The notes under the pieces are model-generated. The model made no database searches and was not told where the DNA came from. It saw only the letters and a program-made list of their open reading frames with translations. Below, in pieces: positions 9,633 through 18,609 of a stretch of DNA of 64,000 bases. The DNA comes from Microbulbifer sp. VAAF005. Lineage in GTDB: Bacteria > Pseudomonadota > Gammaproteobacteria > Pseudomonadales > Cellvibrionaceae. The stretch is taken from contig NZ_CP120233.1 in the NCBI RefSeq assembly GCF_030012985.1, positions 2,277,001-2,341,000 on the forward strand. The letters are read 5' to 3'. The position numbers and the translations under genes were made by a program. Numbering within the stretch: position 1 is the first letter of the stretch; each line of letters begins with the position of its first letter.

Positions 9633-10489
9633 TTGAATACCACTACCTTCCTCAAGTCATTGGCGAAAGAGCCCCTGCTGTATTTTATTTCGATCGCCAT
9701 AATCCTATTGGGATTGGGAGAAATCCTGGAACCGCCTGCACAAGAGATTGTTATCAGCGAGGGGCGCGTCGAACATCTACGTTCGGTGTTTGAGCGCAAG
9801 TGGCACAGGTACCCCACTGATAGCGAGCTGGAGCAACTTATTGAGAATTACCTAAGAGAGGAAATACTTTACAGGGAAGCGCTTGCCCTGGGATTAGCCG
9901 AGAACGACACAGTAATCCGCCGCCGCCTGCGAATGAAAATGGAACTTACGGCGCGTAATTTCGCTGACACTCAAGACCCAGGCGATCGAGTATTGGAGAA
10001 ATTCCTTCAAGGTCAGGCTGATAAATACTGGCTTCCCCCACCCTATCTTTCCAACAACGATTTTTCTCAGTGGATCTGGCCTCATCAGATTCACGTGATT
10101 TTAACGACTTACTCATGCAGCTAAACAGCGGTCAGGCTTCGCCAATGATTGGGGATTCAACCCTACTGCCAGCTGCTTTTATCGACACTTCAGAGCCACG
10201 AATAGACAGGCAATTTGGGCTGGGATTTTCCGCTCAATTGTCCAAGCTGCCGGTTGGCGAGTGGAGTGGTCCAGTCCGCTCGACCTTCGGCGATCACCTG
10301 GTCCTCCTTGAGGAAATCAAGTCCACCCAGCTACCGGCATTGGCTGAAATACGCAGCCGCGTACTAAATGATTGGCAATCCCAGGCGCAAAAGAAGATTC
10401 TGCAGGAGCAGTATCTCCAGTACCGTAAAAACTACGAGGTCACTGTCCACAAGCCGGATAACTTCTCAGCCGAGGTTGCCGTCAAGTGA
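9633..10489 (+). CDS. Membrane-anchored peptidylprolyl isomerase (parvulin type), frameshifted
   Basis: N-terminal part (9633-~10040) has a membrane anchor (LLYFISIAIILLGLGEIL), then a SurA/PpiD-like N-domain (VISEGRVEHLRSVFERKWHR, LREEILYREALALGL). The rest continues one frame over (~10040-10489) with the parvulin-like end (LSKLPVGEWSGPVRSTFGDH, ILQEQYLQYRKNYEV). Restoring one C in the C run 10035-10039 gives a continuous product reading YWLPPTLSFQQRFF across the join, about 285 aa. The start is TTG. The next gene, HupE/UreJ-like, overlaps the stop, a recurrent pairing in marine gammaproteobacteria. Either an assembly error or a recent single-base lesion. Confidence 0.8.
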
Positions 10490-11537
10490 TGCACATCCGG
10501 CCACTCCTGTTCATTCTACTCCTCAGCTTTACTCCAATACTATCTGCCCACGAACTGCGCCCGGCTTACCTGGGCATCACTCAAGTTAATGCACAATTAT
10601 TTAAAGTACTTTGGCGATTGCCCGCACAAGGCGATCTTCGCCTCGCTCTGAATGTCCATTTGGACCAAGCTGCCTCCCCCTAAGCCAACCCAGAGCGCAA
10701 ATAAGTAACGGCTACTACACAGAGTACTGGACCATCCATCACCCCAGGGAGCTACAACAGCTGTCGATTCATATCGATGGCCTACAGAGCACTATGACCG
10801 ATGCGCTAGTGCGGATCTCCTGGTTAGATGGGCGTGAGCGAGTTATCCGACTGACACCAGACCAGCCAGAATGGACCCTTGACCAACCCACTAGCGAGTT
10901 CCAAGTCGCTCAAACTTACTTTGTGCTGGGCGTTGAACATATTCTTCTCGGTGTCGATCACTTGCTGTTCGTTTTGGCTCTGATCTTACTCAAACAAAGC
11001 CTTCGCCAGCTGATCGGTACTATCACTGCTTTCACTACCGCCCACAGTATTACCTTGGCAGCTGCCGTACTGGGCTATATCCATCTGCCGTCGGCGCCAG
11101 TGGAGGCGATTATCGCCCTCAGTATTTTACTGGCAGCCAGAGAAGCTGTACGCCAGGGGCATGGTGTTTTCAGTTTGACCAGTCGCTACCCTTGGGCAAT
11201 TGCCTTTGCTTTTGGACTTTTACACGGTTTGGGTTTTGCCGGTGTACTGGGGGAAATTGGGCTTCCCCAGGGGACTATTCCCCAGGCATTACTGACTTTT
11301 AATCTCGGTGTGGAAGTGGGGCAATTAGTATTTATCACTGCTGTTCTTACAGCAATCAACTTGTATCAAAAGCTCCTTAAACTCTGGCTAGGGTATGCCA
11401 TTCGGAACCGCGAACAATACTCTTTCGGGGAGGGTGGAGGTATCGGAATACCAGTCGCTACGGTGGTCGCGTATACGCTGGGGGCCATTGCCTGCTACTG
11501 GGTGATTGAGCGCAGCCTGCTTATTGTTTTCCCATAA
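10486..11537 (+). CDS. HupE/UreJ-family membrane protein, frameshifted
   Basis: The product has a signal peptide (LLFILLLSFTPILSAHELRP), a periplasmic N-domain, then about six membrane helices with the HupE/UreJ signatures GVEHILLGVDHLLFVLALIL, FTTAHSITLAAAVLG, VEAIIALSILLAA and FGLLHGLGFAGVLGE. Conserved His/Asp/Glu pairs suggest metal handling; family members are proposed nickel or cobalt transporters. Reading frame is lost at the C run 10676-10680. Adding one C joins SP to LSQPRAQISNGYY and restores ~351 aa. The start overlaps the PPIase stop by 4 nt, indicating translational coupling. Confidence 0.82.
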
Positions 11538-11546
11538 CAGAGAACA

Positions 11547-11582
11547 TTAACCGGCGCCCTGCAAATCACGGGCACCGGTTAA
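11547..11582. terminator. Bidirectional hairpin between hupE-like and lrp-like genes
   Basis: Thirteen-nt arms, 11547-11559 and 11570-11582, pair with one mismatch around a 10-nt loop and are flanked by short A/T runs. It sits exactly between convergent genes, the usual position of a shared terminator. Confidence 0.65.
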
Positions 11583-11590
11583 TTTAAGGC

Positions 11591-12067
11591 TCAGTCCTGA
11601 AACAAGAGTTCCAGTGGGTAGCCGGTAAAAGGCTTGGTTTTCTCAATCACCAAATGAGAAGTCATACGGGAAATCGCCGCCTCTTCATTGGCCAACAACT
11701 GCTCTGAGACTCGATTAAAATCTGCTGCGTCTGGGCAGACGAAATGCAGCATATAGTCGAACTCACCAGACATCTTCACACAGGAAACAATCTGTGGAAT
11801 ATCGCTAATAATACGGCGAAAGTTCTCACTGGTACGGGCATCCTGCCGCTTAAGCGCAACGTTTACATAAAACTCTGCATGCCGAACTTTATCCAGGTTT
11901 ATCTCGGCAAAGAACTCGCGGATATAGCGCTCACTGGTCAGGCGTTTAACCCGGGCCAGGCAGGCACTTTCCGATAATCCAATTTTTTCACTCAAATTCA
12001 GGTTACTTGTACGTGCGTTTGATTGCAGGGCCTGCAAAATACGCAAATTATGCCGGTCAATTTTCAC
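11591..12067 (-). CDS. Lrp/AsnC-family transcriptional regulator
   Basis: A 158-residue regulator with an N-terminal winged HTH (residues ~3-60; ILQALQSNARTSNLNLSEKI, GLSESACLARVKRL) and a C-terminal RAM/AsnC effector domain (~65-150; FYVNVALKRQ, MSGEFDYMLHFVC). Typical length. It is downstream of and on the same strand as a class I/II aminotransferase (139-nt gap containing a hairpin), so control of amino acid metabolism is the natural guess. The specific ligand is not readable. Confidence 0.92.
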   Translation of the reverse strand: MKIDRHNLRILQALQSNARTSNLNLSEKIGLSESACLARVKRLTSERYIREFFAEINLDKVRHAEFYVNVALKRQDARTSENFRRIISDIPQIVSCVKMSGEFDYMLHFVCPDAADFNRVSEQLLANEEAAISRMTSHLVIEKTKPFTGYPLELLFQD

Positions 12068-12115
12068 GGAGCTATTTTCTTTTGAATCTGAAAGGGGGCA
12101 AGGATAGCGGTATTC

Positions 12116-12145
12116 GCCGGTGGCATAAACATTACAGCCACCGGC
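12116..12145 (-). terminator. Hairpin between aminotransferase and lrp-like gene
   Basis: Perfect 9-bp stem GCCGGTGGC (12116-12124) / GCCACCGGC (12137-12145) with a 12-nt loop, 61 nt after the aminotransferase stop. No T tract follows on the minus strand; it may attenuate rather than end the transcript. Confidence 0.4.
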
Positions 12146-12206
12146 ATGGGAAACTTGTCATCACTTCAAAGGCGATTTTGGCGACAACCAGCCTCCCGGC
12201 AAAGGC

Positions 12207-13415
12207 CTAACCGGCCTGGCGGTTACCACTGGTGACGAACTGTTCAATGCGATCCAAGGCCCGCGACAACTCGGCCTCATCAGCCGCCAGGGTGAGGCGA
12301 ACATGATTCACTGAACTGCTACCAAAGGGCGCGCCAGGCAGTACCGAGACCCGCTCAGCATCCAAAAGGGCTTCAGCGAAGGTTTGCCCGGAGCTGGATA
12401 CCTTGGAGACATCCACCATAACAAACATCCCAGCCTCAGGGCTGTAGCAACTCAAGCCAGGTATCTGGCCAATCCTCTCAACAATCAGGTCTCGACGCTG
12501 CTGATAGGCATCCCGCATCTGCTTCACGAAGTAGCTATCAAACTCCAAGGCAAAGGCTGCAGCCTCCTGGATGAACTGAGGGCATCCAAAAATTGTCGCC
12601 CCTGCAAAAGCAATCAAACGATCTACCAGGGGACCACGAGCCACTGCCCACCCCAGGCGCCAGCCACTCATGGCGTGGGATTTGGACAAGCCATCAACCA
12701 CAACAATATTATCCAGCGACTCCGCTGCTGTACGCAGAGAGGTGTGGCGGCGGGCAAAGGTGATCATTGAATAAACTTCATCACACACCAGCCAAATATT
12801 GCGCTCGCGGCAGTATGCCGCCAACTCGCGCAATTGTTCAGGGGTAGCCATCGCGCCAGTCGGGTTTACCGGCGTATTGATCATAACGACCTTGGTCTGC
12901 TCGCTGATGGAGGCCTTGATAGCGTCGACATCAAAAGCGAAATTAGTCTCCGCCGGGCAGGTCACCCGTTTTACTGAGAGGCGCAAGGCATCACAAATGG
13001 GAACATAGCCGATATACATCGGCTCGGGAATTACTATCTCCTCACCGGGGTTTAGCAGGCAGGCAAGTACTGCGTAGATAGCGTTAGTTCCACCGGGGAA
13101 AACAACAACATCATCCGGATTACAGGGGTGGGGAGAGACCTTGCTCTCGATGTCCGCGATAGCCCTGCGCAACATTGGCTCCCCGGCCGCAGGGGAATAG
13201 TGGGTGCGCCCCACTCCCAGGCGAGCGCGGGCAAAGTCGAGGATCGGCTCGGGGGTGTCAAAGTTGGGATCACCTACACAGAGAAAGATGACATCCTCCC
13301 CTTTATTGGCGAGATCGTGAGCCCGGTCACTCACAGCCCAAACATTGGCGTCCTCACCATTCAAAGCCTCACTTTGCAAGCTGAACCTGGGGATAAAATT
13401 TGTCACGTTTTTCAC
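12207..13415 (-). CDS. PLP-dependent class I/II aminotransferase
   Basis: A 402-residue fold-type I aminotransferase. Visible motifs are VGDPNFDTPEPILDFAR near the N-terminus, TPVNPTGAMATPEQL (Asn binding PLP), CDEVYSMITF, the Schiff-base lysine in GLSKSHAMSGWRLGWAVA, and the C-terminal HVRLTLA with the substrate-binding Arg. The general type matches aspartate/aromatic/methionine-type aminotransferases; the amino donor cannot be assigned. The following Lrp-family gene probably relates to its regulation. The 584-nt region upstream carries its promoter. Confidence 0.9.
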   Translation of the reverse strand: MKNVTNFIPRFSLQSEALNGEDANVWAVSDRAHDLANKGEDVIFLCVGDPNFDTPEPILDFARARLGVGRTHYSPAAGEPMLRRAIADIESKVSPHPCNPDDVVVFPGGTNAIYAVLACLLNPGEEIVIPEPMYIGYVPICDALRLSVKRVTCPAETNFAFDVDAIKASISEQTKVVMINTPVNPTGAMATPEQLRELAAYCRERNIWLVCDEVYSMITFARRHTSLRTAAESLDNIVVVDGLSKSHAMSGWRLGWAVARGPLVDRLIAFAGATIFGCPQFIQEAAAFALEFDSYFVKQMRDAYQQRRDLIVERIGQIPGLSCYSPEAGMFVMVDVSKVSSSGQTFAEALLDAERVSVLPGAPFGSSSVNHVRLTLAADEAELSRALDRIEQFVTSGNRQAG

Positions 13416-13999
13416 TATTTAGCAGCCATTTATAGGGGCTAAGGTAACAACCATCGGAGTAATCGGTGCCGCTATATGACCGTCAATTTCGCATTAGAGG
13501 GAGCTTTTCTCAGGTATTCCCGCAGATAATGCGGGGGCCAGTGTGTTCGCGTGGATCGCGACTAGAAATAGATTTTCAGTCTCAGTTACTCAGGTCGATC
13601 CTGGCGCCCCAGAGAGAGCGAGTAATGAGTAAAACTTAAGCAAGGTATCACCCCATCCCACCCCATCCCACCGCATTTGAACACTATTAACCGGAGCCAG
13701 GAAAATCCCAGGGCTATGGACAAAGCTTCATTACGATGTTCTTTTTTGATATCCCGTCCGCTCCCCATGCCCCTTTCACCTGACTCGCAGCAATCTCCCT
13801 CAAGTTTTCGCTGTATTTAGATTAACTTTAATCTTCAAAGATAGAGGGCAAACTCCAATCCCGGTATAGGTGCAAAACTGGCCCCTTAGCGCCTCTGGAT
13901 ATACTTAGTGTTAACCAGCTTTGATCTTCCGAGACTATCTATTACGGCTTGATTGCGTGTTATCGTTAACACCTAAAAACCAATAAGTAAATTTAAATC
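13416..13999. other. 584-bp intergenic region with short tandem repeat
   Basis: No convincing gene. It holds divergent upstream regions for the aminotransferase (minus) and the broken S41 gene (plus). A 10-bp unit CCCCATCCCA is repeated exactly twice at 13651-13670 with a partial third copy. GTGTTAAC (13908-13915) and GTTAACAC (13965-13972) form a spaced inverted repeat just upstream of the S41 start, possibly an operator pair. Confidence 0.5.
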
Positions 14000-15015
14000 A
14001 TGGATAAGATGAAACAATTACTAACCTTACTTTTGCTCTCCTATTCACTTACGGCAATCGGCACTGAAATTTCTCAGGAAAGGAAGTTGGAGCTTATTAA
14101 TTCTATCGAGAAAAAGATTGCCTCCAACTATGTCCTGCAAGAAAACCTGGAAGCGATTCACTCTTCATTAGATAAAGTTGCAGAGTCAGAGGCATTCAGA
14201 CAAGCCACTGATACAGAGTCAGTGGCTGGAATTATTAAATCCGCCTTAACAAAGCATGATAAACACTTTGGCGTAAGCTGGGATGATCCAGAATCTCCCC
14301 AACAGCAGCCGAAACACGAGGATTGGTTTAGTAAGCTCAGTAGAAAAAATTCTGGATTTACCTGAGTCGAAGTTTTAGAGGGTAACATCGGCTATATTGA
14401 TTTCTGGGGGGTTGACCATGTTAACGAGGAGTCCCAAGGTCGAGTGGCTGCAGCTATAGTGTTAATCCAGGATACTAGCGCTATTATTTTGACCTGAGAA
14501 AGAATAGTGGTGGTAATGGCTTTATGGGCGGCCTTATCAGCGGTTATCTTTTTGATAAACCCACCCACCTCAATAGCATCCACTGGAAGCCAGCAGGCAA
14601 TATTACAGAGATTTGGAGTCAGGAAAAGGTTCAGGGTAAAAAGGTAGCAAATACCCCGGTATATATATTAACCAGTAGCGATACCTTCTCAGCAGCAGAG
14701 GCCTTTGCGTACTATTTAAAGCACCTGGAGCGTGCAACCATTATTGGAGAGGCTACCAAAGGTGGAGCAAATCCCTGGCAGTACTTCCCCCTTGAGAATG
14801 GCTTTAAAATAGCAATCCCTATCGCCAAGGCAGTCAATCCGATTACCAAAACTAACTGGGAGGGGACTGGTGTAAAACCAGATATCGAGACATCCCGGGA
14901 GAAAGCATTTTCAACAGCCTATAGGCTCGCCTTACAAGAGGCCAAAATCTCTACTGCACACCCGGAACATTTAAAAGAAATCCAGCAAAAGCTACAAGAT
15001 TTCGTTAGCCTTTAA
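14000..15015 (+). pseudogene. S41-family peptidase, interrupted by a stop codon and a frameshift
   Basis: The N-terminal part has a signal peptide (MDKMKQLLTLLLLSYSLTAI) and the S41 N-domain (SIEKKIASNYVLQENLEA). Frame is open until TGA at 14363-14365, then continues in the same frame as VEVLEGNIGYIDFWGV. It is lost in the T run 14487-14490, where one extra T restores FDLRKNSGGN. The last part (14491-15015) carries the catalytic-serine segment TSSDTFSAAEAFAY and ATIIGEATKGGANPW. Summed length fits a complete ~338-aa secreted C-terminal-processing-type peptidase. The frameshift may be sequencing error; the TGA is not in a homopolymer and may be a real nonsense mutation. Confidence 0.8.
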
Positions 15016-15206
15016 ATTACCTCACTCTCCTTACAATAAGTATTCAGTCTATTAAATCAGGAGGGAGGCCTAGCCATTAGCTTCCCTTCCCAGATTAATT
15101 TAATATCTTACAAACAAAAAACGGCGTTTAAAAATTTTGAAGAACAGTCATTTACATTAAAATCCTATTGTAAACCTCATCTTATTCGTATTATGAGGCA
15201 AGTCAG

Positions 15207-15839
15207 ATGTTTCAGTTTACCCAAATTCGTAGACATATCCCTGAGGATCTTGAGGACAGCTTTGCTCGACTCCCTCCAGATGAATATTTAAAATCCCAAT
15301 ATTCATATCGTTATCGAACATATTGCTCAGGATTATATCGTGGCAACTCAATCGAATGGAGCTCTAGTACCATTTTCATGCAAAGTAAAACGATTAACAA
15401 ATACCTCGGGGATATAGAGCGTCACTACCCCGCACTGGAACCAAGTGCTAGAATATTTTCGCAGAACATTGTAAGGCACCTAGTATCCAGCCAATATATA
15501 CCGGCAAACGAGTATCAGGTCGGATGCCACCAGATAAGAGTTCGTGCTACAGATGAATTCAACGCTTATCCCACCCCTGAAGGTTTTCACCAAGATGGGT
15601 TTGACTATGTAGCGATTAATTGTATTAATAGGAATAATGTCAATGGAGGCGAGTCATTCATCAGCAGCTTGGATGAAAATGAAATTATATTTCATGGCAC
15701 ACTAACCCCAGGAAAAGCTTTAGTTTTGAACGACAGGTCACTCAAACACTACGTAAGCCCCATCACCCCTCTTTTTCCAGGGGAGGCTGTTAGAGATGTT
15801 GTGGTAATTACATTACACAGCAATACAATCAATATATAA
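15207..15839 (+). CDS. 2-oxoglutarate-Fe(II) dioxygenase family protein (PF10014 type)
   Basis: A 210-residue protein. The iron ligands are visible: HxD in GFHQDGFDYV (~residues 128-137), a distal His in LNDRSLKHYVSPI, and a C-terminal Arg in RDVVVITLH that would bind 2-oxoglutarate. This arrangement fits the 2OG-Fe_Oxy_2 family that includes L-isoleucine 4-hydroxylase and BsmA. The substrate is probably a free amino acid or small metabolite but cannot be fixed. GC is lower than in flanking core genes, consistent with acquired accessory DNA. Confidence 0.78.
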   Translation: MFQFTQIRRHIPEDLEDSFARLPPDEYLKSQYSYRYRTYCSGLYRGNSIEWSSSTIFMQSKTINKYLGDIERHYPALEPSARIFSQNIVRHLVSSQYIPANEYQVGCHQIRVRATDEFNAYPTPEGFHQDGFDYVAINCINRNNVNGGESFISSLDENEIIFHGTLTPGKALVLNDRSLKHYVSPITPLFPGEAVRDVVVITLHSNTINI

Positions 15840-15843
15840 AAAT

Positions 15844-16299
15844 ATGAAGTTTACCCAATCTAGATCACATGGAATTATTTTTAGATTCAAAAGACTGGCC
15901 ATCCAAATCAGTCTACCTTTATCTCTATACCTAACACTAGCTTATATATTTAAAGCCCCATAAGAAACGGAAGTCCTAGAAATATATCTAGTAGGATTAT
16001 GTTTAATCCCAGTGCTGACCACACTCTGGCTATTAATATTTAACTCAGGAAAAGGAAAGGTAGACGAGTATAGCCTTGAGTTCACGAATAGTCACATCAT
16101 CTATAGATCACTCTATGGCAATATAATCATTCCAATGTCAGATAAACTTTCAATTAAAACACACGGCAAACCACCTAACTCCATTTCCATAACGGGACAC
16201 AACCACTCAGCCCATGTTGATTTAAACCTATTTTCATCACAACAGAGAAAGGAAATTCTTAAACAATGTCATTTTCTAAAAAATAACTGTCAAGATTAA
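15844..16299 (+). pseudogene. Small membrane protein of PH/YcxB-like type, split by an in-frame stop
   Basis: An ATG at 15844, 5 nt after the oxygenase stop, opens MKFTQSRSHGIIFRFKRLAI and a hydrophobic helix (ISLPLSLYLTLAYIF). It hits TAA at 15961-15963, then continues in the same frame with a second helix (YLVGLCLIPVLTTLWLLIF) and a hydrophilic C-domain (VDEYSLEFTNSHIIYRSLYG). Two helices plus a beta-rich C-domain resemble YcxB-like proteins. Without the stop it would be 151 aa. A shorter product could start at 16012. Readthrough, nonsense decay or base error cannot be separated here. Confidence 0.55.
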
Positions 16300-16349
16300 C
16301 CTTAGATACCACCACCTTCACTGTCTAGAGCCATAACTGCATAAACTCA

Positions 16350-17108
16350 TTAAGGCTCACACTTCTCAATTACAAGAAGTTGATTTTTATCATACAATCT
16401 GGAGTTAGCTCTCAGATGGTTAGCATACCCTATCAATTCACCTAGAGCATTAACAAAAAACCTTTTGACTTTTAGATTTACATTTTTATAGTCATCAACA
16501 GATTGGAAAGCCCCACTTTCAAAATCAACAAAAGCTCTCTTTAAGTCTGAACTTGAAATACTCTGGGCCATTCGTACCCCTGAGAGAGTTACAATATAGG
16601 TACCTTCATCATACTGGCCAATATATAGGGAGCTACATCTCATGGCCCCATTCTCTATATCGTAAAACCCCTCCTCCATATCTAAAAACTGTTTGTAATC
16701 ACCAAGAATTGTTTTAACCTCATTACAAATATTTTGATCTATTAGAGGCAATAAATCTAATTCTTTCTTATCAACCCCTTGTGTAACAAGCCCATACTCA
16801 ATTACTGAGCAAAACTTCGCAACCTCTTCTTTATGGATTAAAGACAGCTCTCCATCATCCCCCACTTGAATAGAAAAGGAAAAACTAAACTGATTTAGAA
16901 AATCCACTTTCGACAGGAGATGGGAGTTTCCTTGGAACGAGGTTAACCAAGTGCCAAATGCATTAGGATACTCAACCAAGTAGATGCCCGGTTCCACTTC
17001 TGCCAAATCAAGTATAAAGCTACAATCGATTGGCTGCCGCTCTGAAGGAGAGCCTGACTTCATTTTAAATATATCTTTTCTTCGTACTTCAAATTTTTGT
17101 GAGAACAC
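16350..17108 (-). CDS. Hypothetical protein, 252 aa
   Basis: I do not recognise this protein. It has no signal peptide or membrane helix, is rich in acidic and aromatic residues, and has alternating beta-type segments (IYLVEYPNAFGTWLTSF, YIVTLSGVRMAQSIS). The annotated start is GTG at 17108; an ATG 16 residues in (MKSGSPSERQ) is an alternative. It ends 34 nt after the YqaA-like gene begins downstream coordinates, and lies on the same strand, so the two may be co-transcribed. Low GC suggests accessory DNA. Confidence 0.6.
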   Translation of the reverse strand: MFSQKFEVRRKDIFKMKSGSPSERQPIDCSFILDLAEVEPGIYLVEYPNAFGTWLTSFQGNSHLLSKVDFLNQFSFSFSIQVGDDGELSLIHKEEVAKFCSVIEYGLVTQGVDKKELDLLPLIDQNICNEVKTILGDYKQFLDMEEGFYDIENGAMRCSSLYIGQYDEGTYIVTLSGVRMAQSISSSDLKRAFVDFESGAFQSVDDYKNVNLKVKRFFVNALGELIGYANHLRANSRLYDKNQLLVIEKCEP

Positions 17109-17142
17109 TCAAATAAATTCTCTTATTAACTTAATATCCGCA

Positions 17143-17583
17143 TCAAGATGCTTGCAAGACCATATAGTAAACCACCAGATAGCGTAGACATTTACCCGTG
17201 GCAACCAACAACAAAAACCAAACCAAGCGAATTCTTAGAATACCAGCCATTACAGTAAGGGGATCACCAATAATAGGCACCCAGGAAAAAAACAGGGAGA
17301 ATACCCCATATTTTTTAAATCTCTGTTCAGCCTTTACAAATTCCTCTTCAGACATTCTCAACCATTTCTTGATCATGCCCAAGCTGGCCCAGTAGCCTAA
17401 TGCATAATTGAGAAGAGAGCCCGCTACATTCCCAGTAGTGGCGACTATTATCAGGGCCCAAGGGGAGAGGCCCTGGAGCAATAGACCAGTCATTACAATT
17501 TCTGAGCTTAGCGGCAGAATGGTCGCTGCCAGGAATGCTGATACGAAAAGCCCCAAAAATCCAAACTCAAGAAAGTACCCCAT
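17143..17583 (-). CDS. YqaA-family (DedA/SNARE-associated) membrane protein
   Basis: A 146-residue membrane protein with hydrophobic segments at ~8-25, 35-65, 95-115 and 118-140. Visible motifs are FVSAFLAATILPLSSEIVM, GNVAGSLLNYALGYWAS and FKKYGVFSLFFSWVPIIGDP, which match the YqaA branch of the DedA superfamily. The Arg/Asp-bearing re-entrant loop (VPIIGDPLTVMAG) is present. DedA proteins support membrane homeostasis, with flippase roles shown for some; the specific role of YqaA is unknown. Confidence 0.88.
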   Translation of the reverse strand: MGYFLEFGFLGLFVSAFLAATILPLSSEIVMTGLLLQGLSPWALIIVATTGNVAGSLLNYALGYWASLGMIKKWLRMSEEEFVKAEQRFKKYGVFSLFFSWVPIIGDPLTVMAGILRIRLVWFLLLVATGKCLRYLVVYYMVLQAS

Positions 17584-17774
17584 AATGACGACTCATGCCT
17601 AGCTAAACTCGGCATTCCTTCTATCTATACTTATAATTGCGCCACTATAATCGAAAAAAGGGGACATCCCAACAACCCCCCTCATCAGTGTTAGCGATAC
17701 TAGTCACAAGCCTCTACTTTTTATATTCACCCTTGTTAACACATTTTAGAATTCATAACCTTACACAGACTTAC

Positions 17775-18248
17775 TTAGGCCCAAGTACAGACCCGCTCAC
17801 CCGAAGTCGAAATCAGTGTCCATCCCATAATCCTCCAGCCACCTTTCAGTTTTGCTATCGACAAGATATTGCAGGCAGCTTTCCTACTCCTTTCTTTTGA
17901 TTTGGATCGCTGAAAAACAACAAGCGATGTTGCTGAGCCATCTTCTGAAACATAAATTTTCTCTATATATAATCCAGAAAATGGATATGTCTCTAGATCC
18001 ATAGTTTTACGCAGCTGGCCGATAATTACGGGGATTAAATCGGGATGATTAGACAACCCCGGCTGCTCACCGATAAAAAATAAAGGGGATTGAGCAAAGT
18101 ACTTCTTCAAACTACTCGGCGGAGATGAACTATTAAATGTGCTGTAAAAATTTTTAATAAGATCAGAGACTTCACTGCGCGAGCTTGCATAAATCTCAGA
18201 TGAAAAGACAATAAATACGACAACCAACAGCGCCATAGCAATTTTCAT
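17775..18248 (-). CDS. Exported hypothetical protein, NTF2-like
   Basis: From the ATG at 18248 (AGGAAG ~8 nt upstream) the product is 157 aa with a signal peptide (MKIAMALLVVVFIVFSSEIYAS). The mature part starts with a helical segment (EVSDLIKNFYSTFNSSSPPS) and ends with a beta-strand pattern including GGWRIMGW, the arrangement of SnoaL/NTF2-like folds in secreted proteins. No catalytic residues are apparent. An upstream GTG (18257) is less likely as the start. Confidence 0.6.
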   Translation of the reverse strand: MKIAMALLVVVFIVFSSEIYASSRSEVSDLIKNFYSTFNSSSPPSSLKKYFAQSPLFFIGEQPGLSNHPDLIPVIIGQLRKTMDLETYPFSGLYIEKIYVSEDGSATSLVVFQRSKSKERSRKAACNILSIAKLKGGWRIMGWTLISTSGERVCTWA

Positions 18249-18387
18249 GGCTACCACTTCCTATTTTAAGGAGTTTCTGAGTAACTCTGCAATTAGAGGG
18301 GACTGACTAAAGGTTGAAGTATAGTTATGCTATTAATTCGCCTGGACTAAAGAAGGGAATCTTACAATCACCAGACGGAGTTATCCT

Positions 18388-18588
18388 GTGCCAGAGGTAA
18401 TAGTGGAGAGAAGTATTTACTGCCCTTATTGCGGTGAAATCATAAAAATACTGGTTGATTCATCAGTTTTGCCTCAACAGTACACTGAGGACTGCCAAGT
18501 TTGCTGTAGACCTATCGTTTTCTTTGTGGAACTCGATTTAAATGGCGAGCTATCTATCGTGGCTCATACTGAGGATGAAGCGTTCTAA
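18388..18588 (+). CDS. CPXCG-motif cysteine-rich protein
   Basis: A 66-aa protein starting at GTG (GGAG ~7 nt upstream). It carries CPYCG near residue 12 and CQVCC near residue 36, a two-CxxC zinc-ribbon arrangement found in a small conserved gammaproteobacterial family, followed by FFVELDLNGELSIVAH. Function unknown; it probably binds zinc. It converges on the photolyase gene with 21 nt between stops. Confidence 0.85.
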   Translation: MPEVIVERSIYCPYCGEIIKILVDSSVLPQQYTEDCQVCCRPIVFFVELDLNGELSIVAHTEDEAF

Positions 18589-18609
18589 GTCGCATTGTCG
18601 CACTCAAAT

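Noticed and set aside
13651..13676. Short tandem repeat considered as a CRISPR fragment
   Set aside because: Units are directly adjacent 10-mers without spacers, and no cas genes are near.
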